This document shows positions 12,846 through 24,665 of a DNA stretch of 64,000 bases, piece by piece (position 1 is the first letter of the stretch; each line of letters opens with the position of its first letter). The DNA lies in NCBI RefSeq assembly GCF_905475395.1, contig NC_058337.1, positions 103,162,368 through 103,226,367 of the forward strand, read 5' to 3'. Source of the DNA: Chrysoperla carnea. Taxonomy: Eukaryota > Arthropoda > Insecta > Neuroptera > Chrysopidae. The translations under genes and the position numbers were made by a program. Under the pieces are notes generated by a model. The model ran no database searches. It saw only the letters and a list, made by a program, of their open reading frames with translations, and was not told the origin of the DNA.

Positions 12846-13803
12846 ATACAGGTGTGCCTTTTTAATCTATACACCTAAATATCTCGTTTAAAAATAACTG
12901 AAACAAAAGTTGCAAAGTTTGATGGAAGACATCAGATTAGACCTAGTTCTTTAGGTTTCTTAAATAGCCAATTTACATTCTAAACGTTAAGAGCTGCATT
13001 TAAGGAGGATCCCTCACCAGTAATAGAAAAAAATAAATTAGTAGAAAATGATCCAAATTTTTAGTATGTTGTAGTTAACGATACATATTATTAAATCAAA
13101 AAAAAATTTGGGTATCTTATCGTTCAATTAAGAGAGTAATTAATTAATTAAAAATACACTAAATAACATATCATCCTCATATCATGCTATGTTATTTAGT
13201 GTATTTTTAATTATTTAATTACTCTCTTAATTGATCGATAAGATACCCAAACTTTTTTTGGATTTAATAATATGTATCGTTAACTACAACATACTAAAAA
13301 TTTGGATCATTTTCTACTAATTTATTTTTTTCTATTACTGGTGAGGGATCCTCCTTAATCGAAAGAAAACACGCTAATCACAGAAAAATGCTTTAGCCAA
13401 AAGTTTTCAAGGACAACAGAGTTCATTCGCCCGTGTACATGACTTTGACCTACAATTATCAATAAACTTTAAGCATATTTTCTTTCGATGAAATGCAATA
13501 ATGACATATATTTAAATCGCATTTCCTCCAAAAGCTAACGTTTTTGGAAAAAATGTTTTGAACAAAAATTCTTAGTTTTTTTATGAGAATAAACTTTCTA
13601 ACTTAAAGTGTTATTCTATCAGTCTATCTCTTACCGTTTAGGATCTAAATTGGCTATTAAAAAAACCCGAAGAACTAAATCAAAGCTAATGTTAGAACAT
13701 AATGTCCCCCATCAGTTTCTGTAACTTTTGCTTAAATTATCTTTTGATTGGTTACCTACAACACGAGATATTTAAGTGTATAGATTAAATTGACCCACCC
13801 TTT
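12846..13803. mobile_element. foldback element family C, copy 2, with a nested palindrome
   Basis: The arms begin GGTGTGCCTTTTTAATCTAT and end near ATAGATTAAATTGACCCACC. Internal blocks (CAGATTAGACCTAGTTCTTT, AGCCAATTTA) are mirrored in the right arm. It matches the intact copy at 26963-27660. The left arm is interrupted by the 12999-13360 palindrome. Confidence 0.8.
12999..13360. mobile_element. near-perfect palindromic MITE inserted in a family C element
   Basis: Arms of about 170 bp start TTAAGGAGGATCCCTCACCA and end TGGTGAGGGATCCTCCTTAA. The inner halves (TTAGTATGTTGTAGTTAACG and its complement) match almost base for base. Flanks fit either a TTAA or a TA target duplication. Confidence 0.85.
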
Positions 13804-14289
13804 AAAATCGGAAACTATGATCTTTATGAAAAAGTGATCATTTTAAGTCTAAAAAACCATTTTTCCAATTAAAAAAATTATTAAGTTAATAAAAATATAT
13901 TAAATTAATACTTTGGACCATGTACATTCATCGGTTACGGACAGTGGCTGGGCTCCTAGACTATTATCAAGGTTATTTTGTATATTTAATGTTGTTTTTT
14001 TTAAATTTTATTTTATGTACTTAACTCACAAAGTTAGAGTCATACAGTTTATTAAAAAAGTCAGTAACACATTCATATACAATAACAAGTCATACAATAT
14101 ATTTTTATTTGCACTTATCAATCGATTTATGTTAAAAAAAAAATATTATTTTACCTCTATACTCAATATTAGAGTGTACATTATAGAGGTGCTATGATCA
14201 ATATTGGTTTTTAGGTTGGACAATTATGGTATAAGAGCTGGTAACATTTCATGGCATTCCTTATTGAAAGTAGGTGGGAATGAAAGTAA

Positions 14290-14548
14290 GCGTTCAGTTG
14301 GTTAAGGCGTAACCAATTCTGTCCGCGGTATGCTTAGAGTAGCGGGTTCGATTCCCGCCGTCGCAACAAAATTAATTTAATTAATAGTTGTGATGGGCTG
14401 GTGCAGTGCATGGAATATTCATGAAGGAGGTGCACTCAGCCTCTGAAAGATCAGCGGAAAGTTGGTAAAACAAATATATGGCATCACAATGGCCTCTATA
14501 GCCTAAGTGTGTCCTTCGTGGACAGCCAATATAACCTAACCTAACCAT
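14290..14548 (+). mobile_element. tRNA-derived SINE, + orientation, box A and box B present
   Basis: The head CAGTTGGTTAAGGCGT is a box A and GGTTCGATTCC at 14345-14355 is a perfect box B. The body TGATGGGCTGGTGCAGTGCA ends with GACAGCCAATATAACCTAAC and a short CCTAA-type tail. The same family is at 9368-9614. It is not a functional tRNA: the cloverleaf 3' half continues into unrelated sequence. Confidence 0.85.
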
Positions 14549-15185
14549 CACTGTAATATTCGAATATGGTCATTTCGGAACATTCTATTTAAATACCAAC
14601 TTGTTTTTAATGATAATATGAACTAATTATATTAAAGTAATTAGCTAAATGAAAATTGAAAAAAAATTAAATTTAAATAAAAACCTACCTTCAGTAGATA
14701 AAAAAAATTCCAAAATTAAATAATATAATTAACGAACACTTATCTCGTTAATTAATGGCTAACCAACGGAAATGTAAATACAACTCACATTTTAAATGAT
14801 TCCATATCTTATCAAAAACTGTATGATCCTGTTTCTTAGTATACGGACTTTGAAAAGCAAACGATCAACGAAGCGTGTGTACAAGCATTCCGTTTTTTGA
14901 GATGCGGAACCCTAAAAAACTACTATCAAAATTTCAGACCTTACCGATGATTTTTTTTCTGATCTTGAATGTCACGGAATAAATATAATCACGTTATCAA
15001 AATTGATAAACGAAATGCGATCAGATGATTGAGGCTGAATAATTAAAATTAATAATTCAACATAAATCAAATTAGTTAATTACTAGCTTGATCCGTGAGG
15101 AATTCCGCAGTGCGGTACCCGTGGCTAAAATCAGGCTAGAAATAAGTGATATAAAAATAAATTTCATTGTAATTTTTATAGATCA
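14549..15185. other. intergenic DNA, no gene seen
   Basis: Carries a GATGCGGAACCCTAAAAAAC phrase near 14900, kin to the repeat at 23320-23620, and a GAGGAATTCCGCAGTGCGGT block at 15095. No coding evidence. Confidence 0.45.
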
Positions 15186-16097
15186 ACTAGAGTGATACCC
15201 ACTCGCTTCGCTGGGTTTAAAAGCAATGATTGATAAAGATTGCTCTCGCTTATTCCCTTTCTATAACAATCGAAATAATGGTAAGGATTACTAATAATTA
15301 CACAGGTAAAATATATGTATGGTTTTCTATTTTTCTAAATGTATAATAATCGTAATTATTCATTGAGTATATCAGAAAAGATGGCTGTGAAATATTTTAT
15401 GGTAACGTCAAATGACTACTTTTACAGAAATCTGTAATTTATGGTAATGTCAAATTAAATTAATTTTTAATTTTTTTTTTTTTCTATCAATATATCTTTA
15501 TGAATTATATCTCATGTGTTATTCTGAAGTATGAGCTATATTGCTGTACATTTTCATTGAAAACCATTCGCTAGTTTTAGCATGAAAGCGTAACAAACAA
15601 ACAAACATGCTTACTTTCGCATTTATAATATTGTGTTATTCTGAAGTATGAGCTATTCGTTGTGTGCGTAGTCATGGTAGGGACAATAAAATCGATGCCA
15701 GCGCTTCCAGTGAAAAATTTTGTCGTTAAAGGGGGCTGTTATTACTAATTTGCAATTCTTTACATGTTAATGATATAGAAACTGTCAAATTAAAATGATT
15801 GAAAAACACTAATTAATTAAACTTAATGCATTAAAAATTGTGAAAATAAGTAATTAAATTGCACAAATATTATTTTTCAAATGTAAATTATCATAATTAT
15901 TTATTTAAATTTGTGAAACAATAATTTTAAATTTTCAATGTAAGTCTTAAATGCAATCCATACAATTATATATGCATCCATACAATTCTATAATTAAAGT
16001 AGTGTATCGTTACCATGGAAACGAAACTCACGCACGGAGCGAATATTGCTGTGCAGTACAGTTTCATTGAAAACCATTCGCTAGTTTTAGCATGAAA
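15186..16097 (+). mobile_element. repeat family F with a duplicated 3' tail, invaded by a MITE
   Basis: Begins TAGAGTGATACCCACTCGCT and ends in a tail with AAAGCGTAACAAACAAACAA and CTTTCGCATTTATAATAT, like 24054-24494. The tail unit, starting GTGTTATTCTGAAGTATGAG, is duplicated in tandem. The second unit is split by the 15657-16042 MITE. The tail style resembles a non-LTR retrotransposon or SINE 3' end. Confidence 0.65.
15657..16042 (+). mobile_element. 386-bp MITE with TCG...CGA ends and AT target duplication, copy 1
   Basis: Left end TCGTTGTGTGCGTAGTCATG; right end ACTCACGCACGGAGCGA. The flanking host reads gagctAT and ATattgctg, while the neighbouring empty tandem unit reads gagctATattgctg. 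That shows a 2-bp AT duplication directly. Confidence 0.85.
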
Positions 16098-16650
16098 GTG
16101 TATATAGAGATAAATACAATAATTTACTGAATCATAAAGCTATTGATCTGACCAAAAAATTTCATATCCACGATCCACGATTGCTGATTTAAATTTTCTA
16201 ATCTCTTATGTGGTTAATCTCTAATGCGGTTTAAGTATACAATAACAATAATATCATATGGGAAATATTTATTTTAGGGTATCTCGCGGTATTTAAAATT
16301 CAAAATGATTATTTTTAGGAATTTGTGCAAATTTTATAAAATTTAATAATTGTTTTGTTTTTTCCTGTACTTAAAATATTTGTTTTAAGTTGCATAGACG
16401 TCATTAAATTAGAAGGTCATGAGTTCGAACTCAAATAATTTTTTTTGCTATCTTTTCTTAGAAATTTATAAACAATTTATATATTTAGGAATTTATTGTT
16501 ATTTAATCGCGTGTTGAAAAAAGTTCATGCAAACTGATACAAAATTTCTATATATTTCATGATATTATAAGCAAAATCAGTGCTCTATTTTGGGACATCT
16601 TTTTGCCATGAGACAATCGATGCCTTTCAACAGAACTACGATGACAGGCT

Positions 16651-17354
16651 TAAGGTATAGTATTATCGGTAATAGACTTTGCATTCAGAATTTAATGAAA
16701 CTGGGCATAGTTGCCCATTTTTATATCATAATTAACCAGTTAAATTTTTAGGGACCTTCAAAGAACTGAAAAGAAATATATTTTAACATTGATACTTATG
16801 GGAAATCACAGATTTTATTTTATTTCACAAAACTGGACGTTCAGATTTTCAGTTATCTGAAGGCCCCTAAAAAATTTAACTGGTTAATTATGATATAATA
16901 ATGGACAACTATACCAAGTTTCATTAAATTCTGAATGCAAAGTCTATTACCGATTCGTTGTGTGCGTAGTCATGGTAGGGACAATAAAATCGATGCCAGC
17001 GCTTTAAGTGAAATATTTTGGAGTTAAAGGGGGCTGTTATGACTAATTTGCAATTCTGTACATGTTAATGTAATAGAAATGTCAAATTAAAATTATTGAA
17101 AAACACGAATTAATTAAACTTAATGCATTAAAAATTGTGAAAATAAGAAATCAAATTGAACAAATATTATTTTTCAAATGTAAATTATCATAATTATTTA
17201 TTTAAATTTGTGATACAATAATATTAAATTTTAAATGTAAGTCTTAAATGCAATCCATACAATTATATATGCATACATACAATTCTATAATTAAAGTAGT
17301 GTATCGTTACCATGTAAACGAAACTCACGCACGGAGCGAATAGTACTAGCTTAA
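16651..17354. mobile_element. foldback element D, copy 1, split by a MITE near its right end
   Basis: The arm TCGGTAATAGACTTTGCATT is mirrored by AATGCAAAGTCTATTACCGA, as in the uninterrupted copy at 38821-39133. The right terminus continues as ATAGTACTAG only after the nested 16955-17339 MITE. Confidence 0.85.
16955..17339 (+). mobile_element. 385-bp MITE with TCG...CGA ends and AT target duplication, copy 2
   Basis: Same family as 15657-16042, about as long and closely similar. Inserted inside foldback D: host ...ccgAT on the left, ATagtact on the right, against an empty ccgATagtact in the other D copy. Confidence 0.85.
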
Positions 17355-18419
17355 AATGCAATTATAGGACAAAAATTTTTGCGGGATGCTGTTGAGTAAA
17401 CTTTACACTACAAATAAAAATTTTATACATATTAAAAATCTAATTTTTTCATAAACTTTTTGAATGATGAAAATCGTAAAAATCGCGTTTCTTCAAATAT
17501 TACTAAGTGGTCAAACAGATAACGGTGATTACGCCTATATTATATGAATAAATGTACCTATTGTTAGAGTATATCCGAGATCTAACTGCATTTATGCATT
17601 TTCGTAAAATTTTAGGATCATCATAAATTTGGAAAAATAAAGTTTAGTAGCAAGAAATATGCTGCCATACAAAGTCTATTATTAATTATAAACATTTAAA
17701 AACACGTGAATTACATTAAACCTAACAGCTAGAGATATAGGTGTAGTTATAGTACATAAACTAAGAAATTTTCGACATCTCAGCTAAAATATCATGAAAA
17801 ATGTATTACATATTGATTTATTTGTATAAATAAGAGCCACCAATATGAAATCACTCTCCCAATTTTTTAATATATATAAGTTTTGACATTAAATAAAAAA
17901 TGTAGACATCAAAATTTTCTGTAAAATCATTTCTAATTACTTTTGACGTATTTGCAAAAGAAACTGAATCAATAAAGAAATCTTATTGATAGCTCAGCCA
18001 CATAAAATATGAGATAATTTTCCTCCGGAAAAATCGCCCAAAAATTGCGTTTTTTCAGTTCTATACATGCTAGAAAGAAGGATCTTTGTTTATTGCAAAT
18101 ATCTCTGTTTCTATTGTAAATACGTCAAAAATGATTTTATAGAAAACTTTGATATATACATTTTTTCCATATCTTCGTATGTTTTCGAGATATTTTCAAA
18201 ATAGTGATTTTGGGGGTAGTTTTTATTTTTTTTTCTATCCCCTAAATAGAATTCAATATTTTTTAACTATGTATACTTCAAATTTATGTCAAAATGAACT
18301 TCAAAAATGCAAGCTTCCGTTTTGATGGTGGTTTAAATCTTCAGTTTAGTGGACTAAAATGGAAATTCCGATGAATTCATGTTCATCGGAATCATATGAA
18401 TTTTTAAACCATGCGTATA
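17355..18419. other. intergenic DNA, no gene seen
   Basis: AT-rich, several TTTTCTGTAAAATCATTT / AAAATGATTTTATAGAAAAC echoes (17918 and 18128) that are mutually inverted, suggesting another decayed foldback around 17830-18190. No ORF of note. Confidence 0.45.
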
Positions 18420-18965
18420 TGTAATAGGCAAGGTATATTAAGTTTAGTCCCAAGTTTGTAACGCTTAAAAATATTGATGCTATGAACAAAATTTTGGTAT
18501 AGGTGTTGGTAGAATCATCTAATTAGTCCATTTTCGGTTGTCTGTCCGTCTGTCTGTCAACACGATAACTCAAAAACGAAAAGAGATATCAAGATGAAAT
18601 TTTTACACCGTACTCAGGACGTAAAAAGTAAGGTCGAGTTCGTAAATGAGCAATACAGGTCAATTTGTACTTGTAAACCGTTAGAGATAGAACAAAAATT
18701 TAAATGTAAAAATGTTCCTTATAAAAAACAAAACAACTTTTGTTTGATACATTTTTTCGTAAACTCACTATCATCACTATTTACCCGTGAGGGCGCAAAT
18801 TAAGCGTAAATTGTATAGTATGTATTATATGGGAATATCAATTATATTAGTTATGTATGTGTGACTTGTATGTATGTGTAATGTGATAGTGTAATCAACA
18901 CTGTCTATGCGAGATATTTCAACAATTAACTCAGTCAATTGTTTATTTTCATTTGTTTTTTTAAT
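18420..18965 (+). repeat. interspersed repeat family A, near full length
   Basis: Same order of blocks as 92-655, with AGGTATATTAAGTTTAGTCC at the left and CAACAATTAACTCAGTCAAT at the right. The 69-codon ORF inside is incidental. Confidence 0.8.
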
Positions 18966-19009
18966 AATTTTTAACCATTCACGTTATTGAGGACCGTCCT
19001 TCTCTGTCT

Positions 19010-19290
19010 AGATCTTCGGGATCATTTAATAGTGAATTCAACTTCCTATAATCGATAAGAATATGACCTTCATTGTCCTTGCCAACTTTTATCTATATAA
19101 ACGTCTTTTCAGTACCAGATTTATCCAATTTTGATAGCGAATATCTCTTTTAATGGACAGGCAAAACAAAAATTTGCATTTAGCAATTCTCAAGGAGGTG
19201 GTTATTTGTTTAACATCTACTCAAAATTTAATTCATTCTGTAAAAAGAGTGGGTTTACAAACATTCTACCTTAAAATGACGTTGATCTTG
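19010..19290 (-). pseudogene. possible LTR-retrotransposon polymerase relic
   Basis: On the minus strand a broken reading includes KVGKDNEGHILIDYRKLNSL, reminiscent of the IDYRxLN box that opens gypsy-type reverse transcriptases. Stops interrupt it and no LTRs were seen. Identification rests on this one motif. Confidence 0.35.
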
Positions 19291-21224
19291 TAGATCTAAG
19301 TAGAGCTTTTAATCTCTACATAGAAGTTAATGGCGTTAAGATTAGATTTTTAAAATTTTTATATTAAAATAATAATATATTTTTATTTAAATGACGTACA
19401 TAGTACACAATATGTACACGTCATTTACATAAAAAATTGAATTGATGATTATGATAAAAATATAAATGATCCATATCAATAAACTATTATAATAAAAAAT
19501 ACATGCATTCTTATTTTTTTATTTTTATTGATTAAAAATACTCCAGTCATTTTAAACAGTTTGTTCAATAAATCTATCATTAAACATTCCATTCAACAAC
19601 AATTTTATTATCTTAGTCCCGCCAAGGGAAATGTTTTTAATTGGAAAAAATAATAGTTTAAAAAAACTAAAAAACACGCGTTTGTAACCAGCTGAACTAA
19701 AAATTACAAGAGTACTTTTTTGCTTAAAACTGGTAAAAAAATACAAAAATATATATTTGTACTTGTTTATCTGCGCCCCTTCTATCCCTTATTTATCTGT
19801 CGATTTTTCTCATTAACAAACTTGACCTTTTAAGTACCAAAATCTTTCTTGATACCAAATTTTATTCGAATTGGACTTAAATTGCGGCCGCTACTTCATT
19901 TCCTTCGGAGGAAATTCGCTAAAAATTCGACCAAAGTTGGCTGCCGGTCAGATAATCTCAAAAACAAACCGAAAAAGTTGTGTAGCGTTTGATAAATAGA
20001 ATAGGTAAACAAAAATTTTAATAAAAAATACTTTTTAGAGACAAACTTTAATTGTATTAAAAAGTAGATAATAATTTTTCTTATTTGTAAAAGTATTCAA
20101 TTTAAAATATCAAGAATGGTTCAGAGCGCATCAAGCTTTTAATATTCATTCATATGTAAAGAGTAAATCATTATTATTATGGACTATTATTATAAAAAAC
20201 TAAAATAGCCTTGAATATTATCAATTATTAAATTTTGATGTTTTCATAATGAAAATAGTCTAGAGGAAAGTAGCCAAAATCGTACCACTTACCTTCAGGG
20301 TGTGCATCAATCTGCTGATTTAACTTTTAGCCATTTTTTTTTTGTATCAATTGTATTTTAAATTAATTATTATTAATATTATTTTCGGTTTTTTTTTATG
20401 AATCCATCGAAAAGTACATTTTGGTAACCGCCGAACTGGTCACCTAAATGGTACTCTGGTATCTTTCATATGGCGTTTATTAATTTCCAAAACCCAGTAA
20501 TTTCTTTTCATAACTTTACCTCCTTAATTGTCATTGTTTGTCTCAACCGGATGAGATAAATATTTATAAAATCAAAACAACCATTTCCATAATCTATTTT
20601 TCTTTTTTTTTTTTACTAATAGAATATATTTATTTGTTTCAGATATATAATGATATTATGGAAATATATATTAAAAATACATTATATGCAATGTATATAA
20701 TGTTATAGCATAAAATATAAATATAATAACAATATTATTAAAAATATACAATTTTATATATATTGATTAGAAGGTAAGTAACATAATACATATATTATAA
20801 AATATATATAATTATTATTAATTATTAATGAATAAATATTTGTAAACAAACAAACAACAACAACAACAACAACAAAAAAGCAAACATGAACAAATAATTA
20901 TGTTAATTTTTTTTATAAAATATTTTTATTTATCAAGGACAATCAAACTTGTTTATTTGTTGTTGTTATTTGTTTTTAATTAATATTAATAATGAAAAAT
21001 ATGTACTATAATTAGGTGTACATGCATGCATTTGTGTGGGGTTTATTCTCAAAGGACCTCACACATCATTATTATATAATTTAGTTCCTAAAAATCGATT
21101 TTGATCAATAATTCAAAAGATATGAATAAAAGATGTTAGGTTTTTGTTTATAACTTGAAAATTAAAATATGTTGCCTCTTTATCAACATAACGGCATATT
21201 TACTTACCGTCAAAACTAATTATT
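19291..21224. other. intergenic DNA, no gene seen
   Basis: AT-rich, with a small palindromic ATGACGTACATAGTACACAA / ACACGTCATTTA region near 19391, and a (CAA)n run at 20861-20876. The 64-codon minus ORF at 19552-19746 has no recognisable motif. Confidence 0.5.
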
Positions 21225-22205
21225 CGTTCGCTGCTTCTCTTTTTTACTTCTGGTGTTCCTCAAGGTTTCCATCTAGGCCCTATTTTATGTATAAGTTTAA
21301 TTTTTAAATATTTGAACAATTTTAGATAGCTTTCCATTAATTTAATAGTGGAAATAATTGAAATAATTCAGTAATATATTTCTTTCTCGACATTAAAATG
21401 CACTTATAAATAACTTTTTAAATTTTTTAACCTTATTTAAATTCCTAAACTCAATTTCATTCTCATCTTTGCTTTTTTCCTTCTGGTGTTTCCCAAGGTT
21501 TCCATCTAGGTCCAATTATTTAAATTTTATTCAGATAGATCTCTCATGCAAGAGCTCCTTTAAATATAAACAATTATTTTAAATAATTTTTTAATTGATA
21601 TTAATAAATAGCATGTAAACAATTTTAATTTGTTATAGCTAATGACCTAATGGCGTCAATTAAATTTAAAGTGTTAATAATAGTCAAGATTATTCAATTA
21701 CATATATCCGTTTCAACATTAAAATACTTCTATAAATAATTGAGCATAGTTTAGGAAGCCGCAACATTTTTAATTCCATTTCCAAATGGCAAAAACTGGA
21801 ATACTTATTAAGAATAAAAATTCAAATAACTTTCCTCTTCAGATGAGCATTGCACGAAATATGAAATTTCCAAAACTGTAAAAATTGTATCCGTCATTCT
21901 ATGGAAGATAGAGCTAAAGAGAACCATCTTGTATGGGGGAAAAATTGAAAAAGTGTCCGGCGGTAATAAGGAATGAGGAATGATATGAAGCACTACTTTT
22001 AACCCTTAGACTTTTGCTACATCAATTATATCACTTTCCAAGGTGGCGCCACCAATTTGATCCATTCGGACACTTTTTCATACACGCAATATGTTGTCCT
22101 TAGCTCTACCCTCCACACTCCACTCTAACCATATGACTACGAATGCCAATGGTGTTCTTCAAGGTTTCATTTGAATCCTCTTTCATTTAATTTCATTCGT
22201 GTAAC
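21225..22205 (+). pseudogene. three decayed reverse-transcriptase motif fragments in series
   Basis: TCTGGTGTTCCTCAAGGTTT at 21252 encodes SGVPQGFHLGPIL, the conserved block of non-LTR reverse transcriptases (family form SGVPQGSHLGP). It recurs at 21484 as SGVSQGFHLGPI then a stop, and at about 22148 as NGVLQGF then a stop. Upstream bases also repeat. No intact ORF joins them. Confidence 0.6.
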
Positions 22206-23274
22206 TTGAAAACGAAAACAAGTGCTCAAATAGAGTTAGGTAGTTTAAGATTCGTATACAAAACGAAATTATTGATTGGAGTCAGTTCTTGTATTAGTGA
22301 GTTTTGACCTACCTTCGTACGTAATAAACAGGTATAACTTTATATCTTAAAAAATGTTGAACCGATTTTGAAGAAACAATTATAGGACCAAATAGAGAAT
22401 ATACCATTTCAAACAAATAACAAACTCGGTCCACAATTGACGTATAAATCGCGTACAATCAATCATTTCCTATTTTTCTACCCTTAACAAAAAAGTGCGT
22501 AGTCATTCAAATAAAATGCGCGGGTTTTTAAAATCACCTCTTTTTTAGACGGTTAAAAAAATTGGAGCTCTCGAAACTCATGCCTAGTTATTTATAGATG
22601 TATTTTAATTTTGAAAATGAGATAAACAACTGAATAATCTCAATTATTTACATTTTTAATGTATTTGCTGATATCAACCATAGAAAAATAAAATTGTTTA
22701 CATGCTATTAAAATATTATTTTGAAAATTATGATATTTTATGTCATATTTTTCTCGATGCTCGATAGGAAGAAAAAAAAAAGAAGAATTTATGAGGTTTG
22801 GGAAATTGTTATATTTCCAGGAATAAAACTGCTTTTTGACCTTTTTCAAACTTTGTGCAAATATACATACCCCCAAAATTAAGTTAATAATTAATTAATA
22901 ATTAGAAGTATCTAATAAAGGGAAAATGTGACCTTCGTGATGGAGTTCAACTGCTCACGAGTTTTTTTTTTTATATACTTGAAGGAATTGTGTGAGAGAA
23001 TTTATTTCTAGGTCTACTAGGTCTGTCATTAATTAAGTAATTTTTTATTTAGAAATTCCTTGAAAAACTGAATTGATTTTCTATCTATTTCAAATCTTCG
23101 AATTAATAAACCAAAGCCACTAAAAATATTTTACTTCATAGTGATGATATAACACGGTTTTTTACCTTGAGAAAATTTTCTGTTCAAAAAATCATTTGGA
23201 AATTTTATCTAGCACGTAAATTTTTTTCTAAGAGACTTTGAAAGTATTTATTATCACACGGCTAATAATTACTT
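22206..23274. other. intergenic DNA, no gene seen
   Basis: The 78-codon minus ORF 22640-22876 has no motif. Nothing else is supported. Confidence 0.45.
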
Positions 23275-23620
23275 TATGTGACTTAACAAGTGAAATTTAC
23301 AAAATTTAAAAAACCCCCTATAAATTTTTCGGGTTCGGAACCTTAAGTTTGCACTTCAAACATATCTAAGAACACTCTTTATAAAATTACTTTTTTCCTT
23401 AAAGCTTTTTCCAAACTGAGCCGATTTTGCAGATTGTCGCCAATTTTTTAGTTTTTTCGGGTGCGTAACCCTAAAATCGCACTTGAAACATAACTAAGAA
23501 CACTCGCCATTAAATTACCTTACAAACGAAACAAAAAAATCAAAATCGGTTCATCCGTTCAGGCGCTACGATGCCACAGACAGACTGACTTACGCAATTG
23601 ACAATTAGTTATTTGTTGCA
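23275..23620. repeat. interspersed repeat G, tandem halves
   Basis: Two successive units carry CGGGTTCGGAACC or GGGTGCGTAACCCTAA, then a GCACTT.AAACATA.CTAAGAACACTC block and TTAAATTAC. The same paired structure is at 55560-55770. Non-coding; it resembles a retrotransposon 3' region. Confidence 0.6.
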
Positions 23621-24053
23621 AAGAAAACAGTACAGAAAGGGAATACTTATCATGCGTGAATTTATATAAATTTAATAAATTTCAATAGTCTAAGTTATTA
23701 CTTTCCTTAGCTGACTGACTGATTAATAGTTTGTAAATGAGGACACTTATAGTAGTATAGATTTTATAGTCAAGTTCGTAAAAACATTCACACATTACGT
23801 GCACTATTTATGACAACAATCACAATACTTAGACATAATACTTAGACATGTTGGGCATACATATACTCAATTTACACACAAAACAGCATAAGTTTATTTT
23901 TTTAGTTTATCTTTTTAATAAATCAATTTTAAAAAAACATTTCCTTTTTTTAATTTTCCTCATTTTTTGACTTTATAAAATATTAGTTTATTAGAGCATT
24001 CTTAAAAACGGTTTTTAAGAAATAAACGTAATTGTGTCTTTTTTATACTTTAC

Positions 24054-24494
24054 TAGCTTGATACCCGCCCGCTTCACTGGGCATAAAAGTAAAAGCCACC
24101 GCTCTTGATCTCACTTATTCCCCTTCCATAACACTGGAAGGAATTGCTTTAAACAGCTTAAATATTTGCACAATTTTCAATTTATTTAAGTGTAAAATAG
24201 TCATAATTCATTGAGTTTATCAGAAAAGAAGGCCATGAATTGTTTGACATTTAATATTATAAATTTTTACAGAAATCTTTAATTTATGGTTTTAAATGAT
24301 TATCATAGATGGAGCAGTAAAATGTCAGAATAAATTTTTTTTTTAAATATATCTTTATAAATTATAGCTCATGTGTTATTCTGATGTATGAGCTATATTG
24401 TTGCACAGTTTCATTCAAATATATTCGCTAGTTTTTTGCGGGAAAGCGTAACAAACAAACAAACAAACATCCTTACTTTCGCATTTATAATATT
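24054..24494 (+). mobile_element. repeat family F, single copy
   Basis: Starts CTAGCTTGATACCCGCCCGC and ends GCGTAACAAACAAACAAACA then CTTTCGCATTTATAATATT. It corresponds to 15186-15632, with a single tail unit. Confidence 0.65.
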
Positions 24495-24504
24495 TAGGGA
24501 AGGG

Positions 24505-24665
24505 ATATAACCCGTTGCACGTTAATTACTTGCATTTTAATTATCTATAAATATCGATTAAAAAATTACTTTTTTTTTGACAAATAAAATACACCTAGAA
24601 TAACGTTGTATATTTTAATTTTATCCAATTCTTAAGATAAGTGAGTTTATGACCAAACTACCTTA
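24505..24665. repeat. interspersed repeat J, copy 2
   Basis: Contains CCCGTTGCACGTTAATTA, AAATACACCTAGAATAA and AAACTACCTTAAG, in the same order as at 5825-6015. Confidence 0.5.

Noticed and set aside
14290-14375. Candidate tRNA gene
   Set aside because: Box A and B are present but no closed acceptor stem and the sequence continues as a SINE body.
16415-16445. Box-B-like GAGTTCGAACTC
   Set aside because: No box A at the right distance and no cloverleaf; just a short palindrome.
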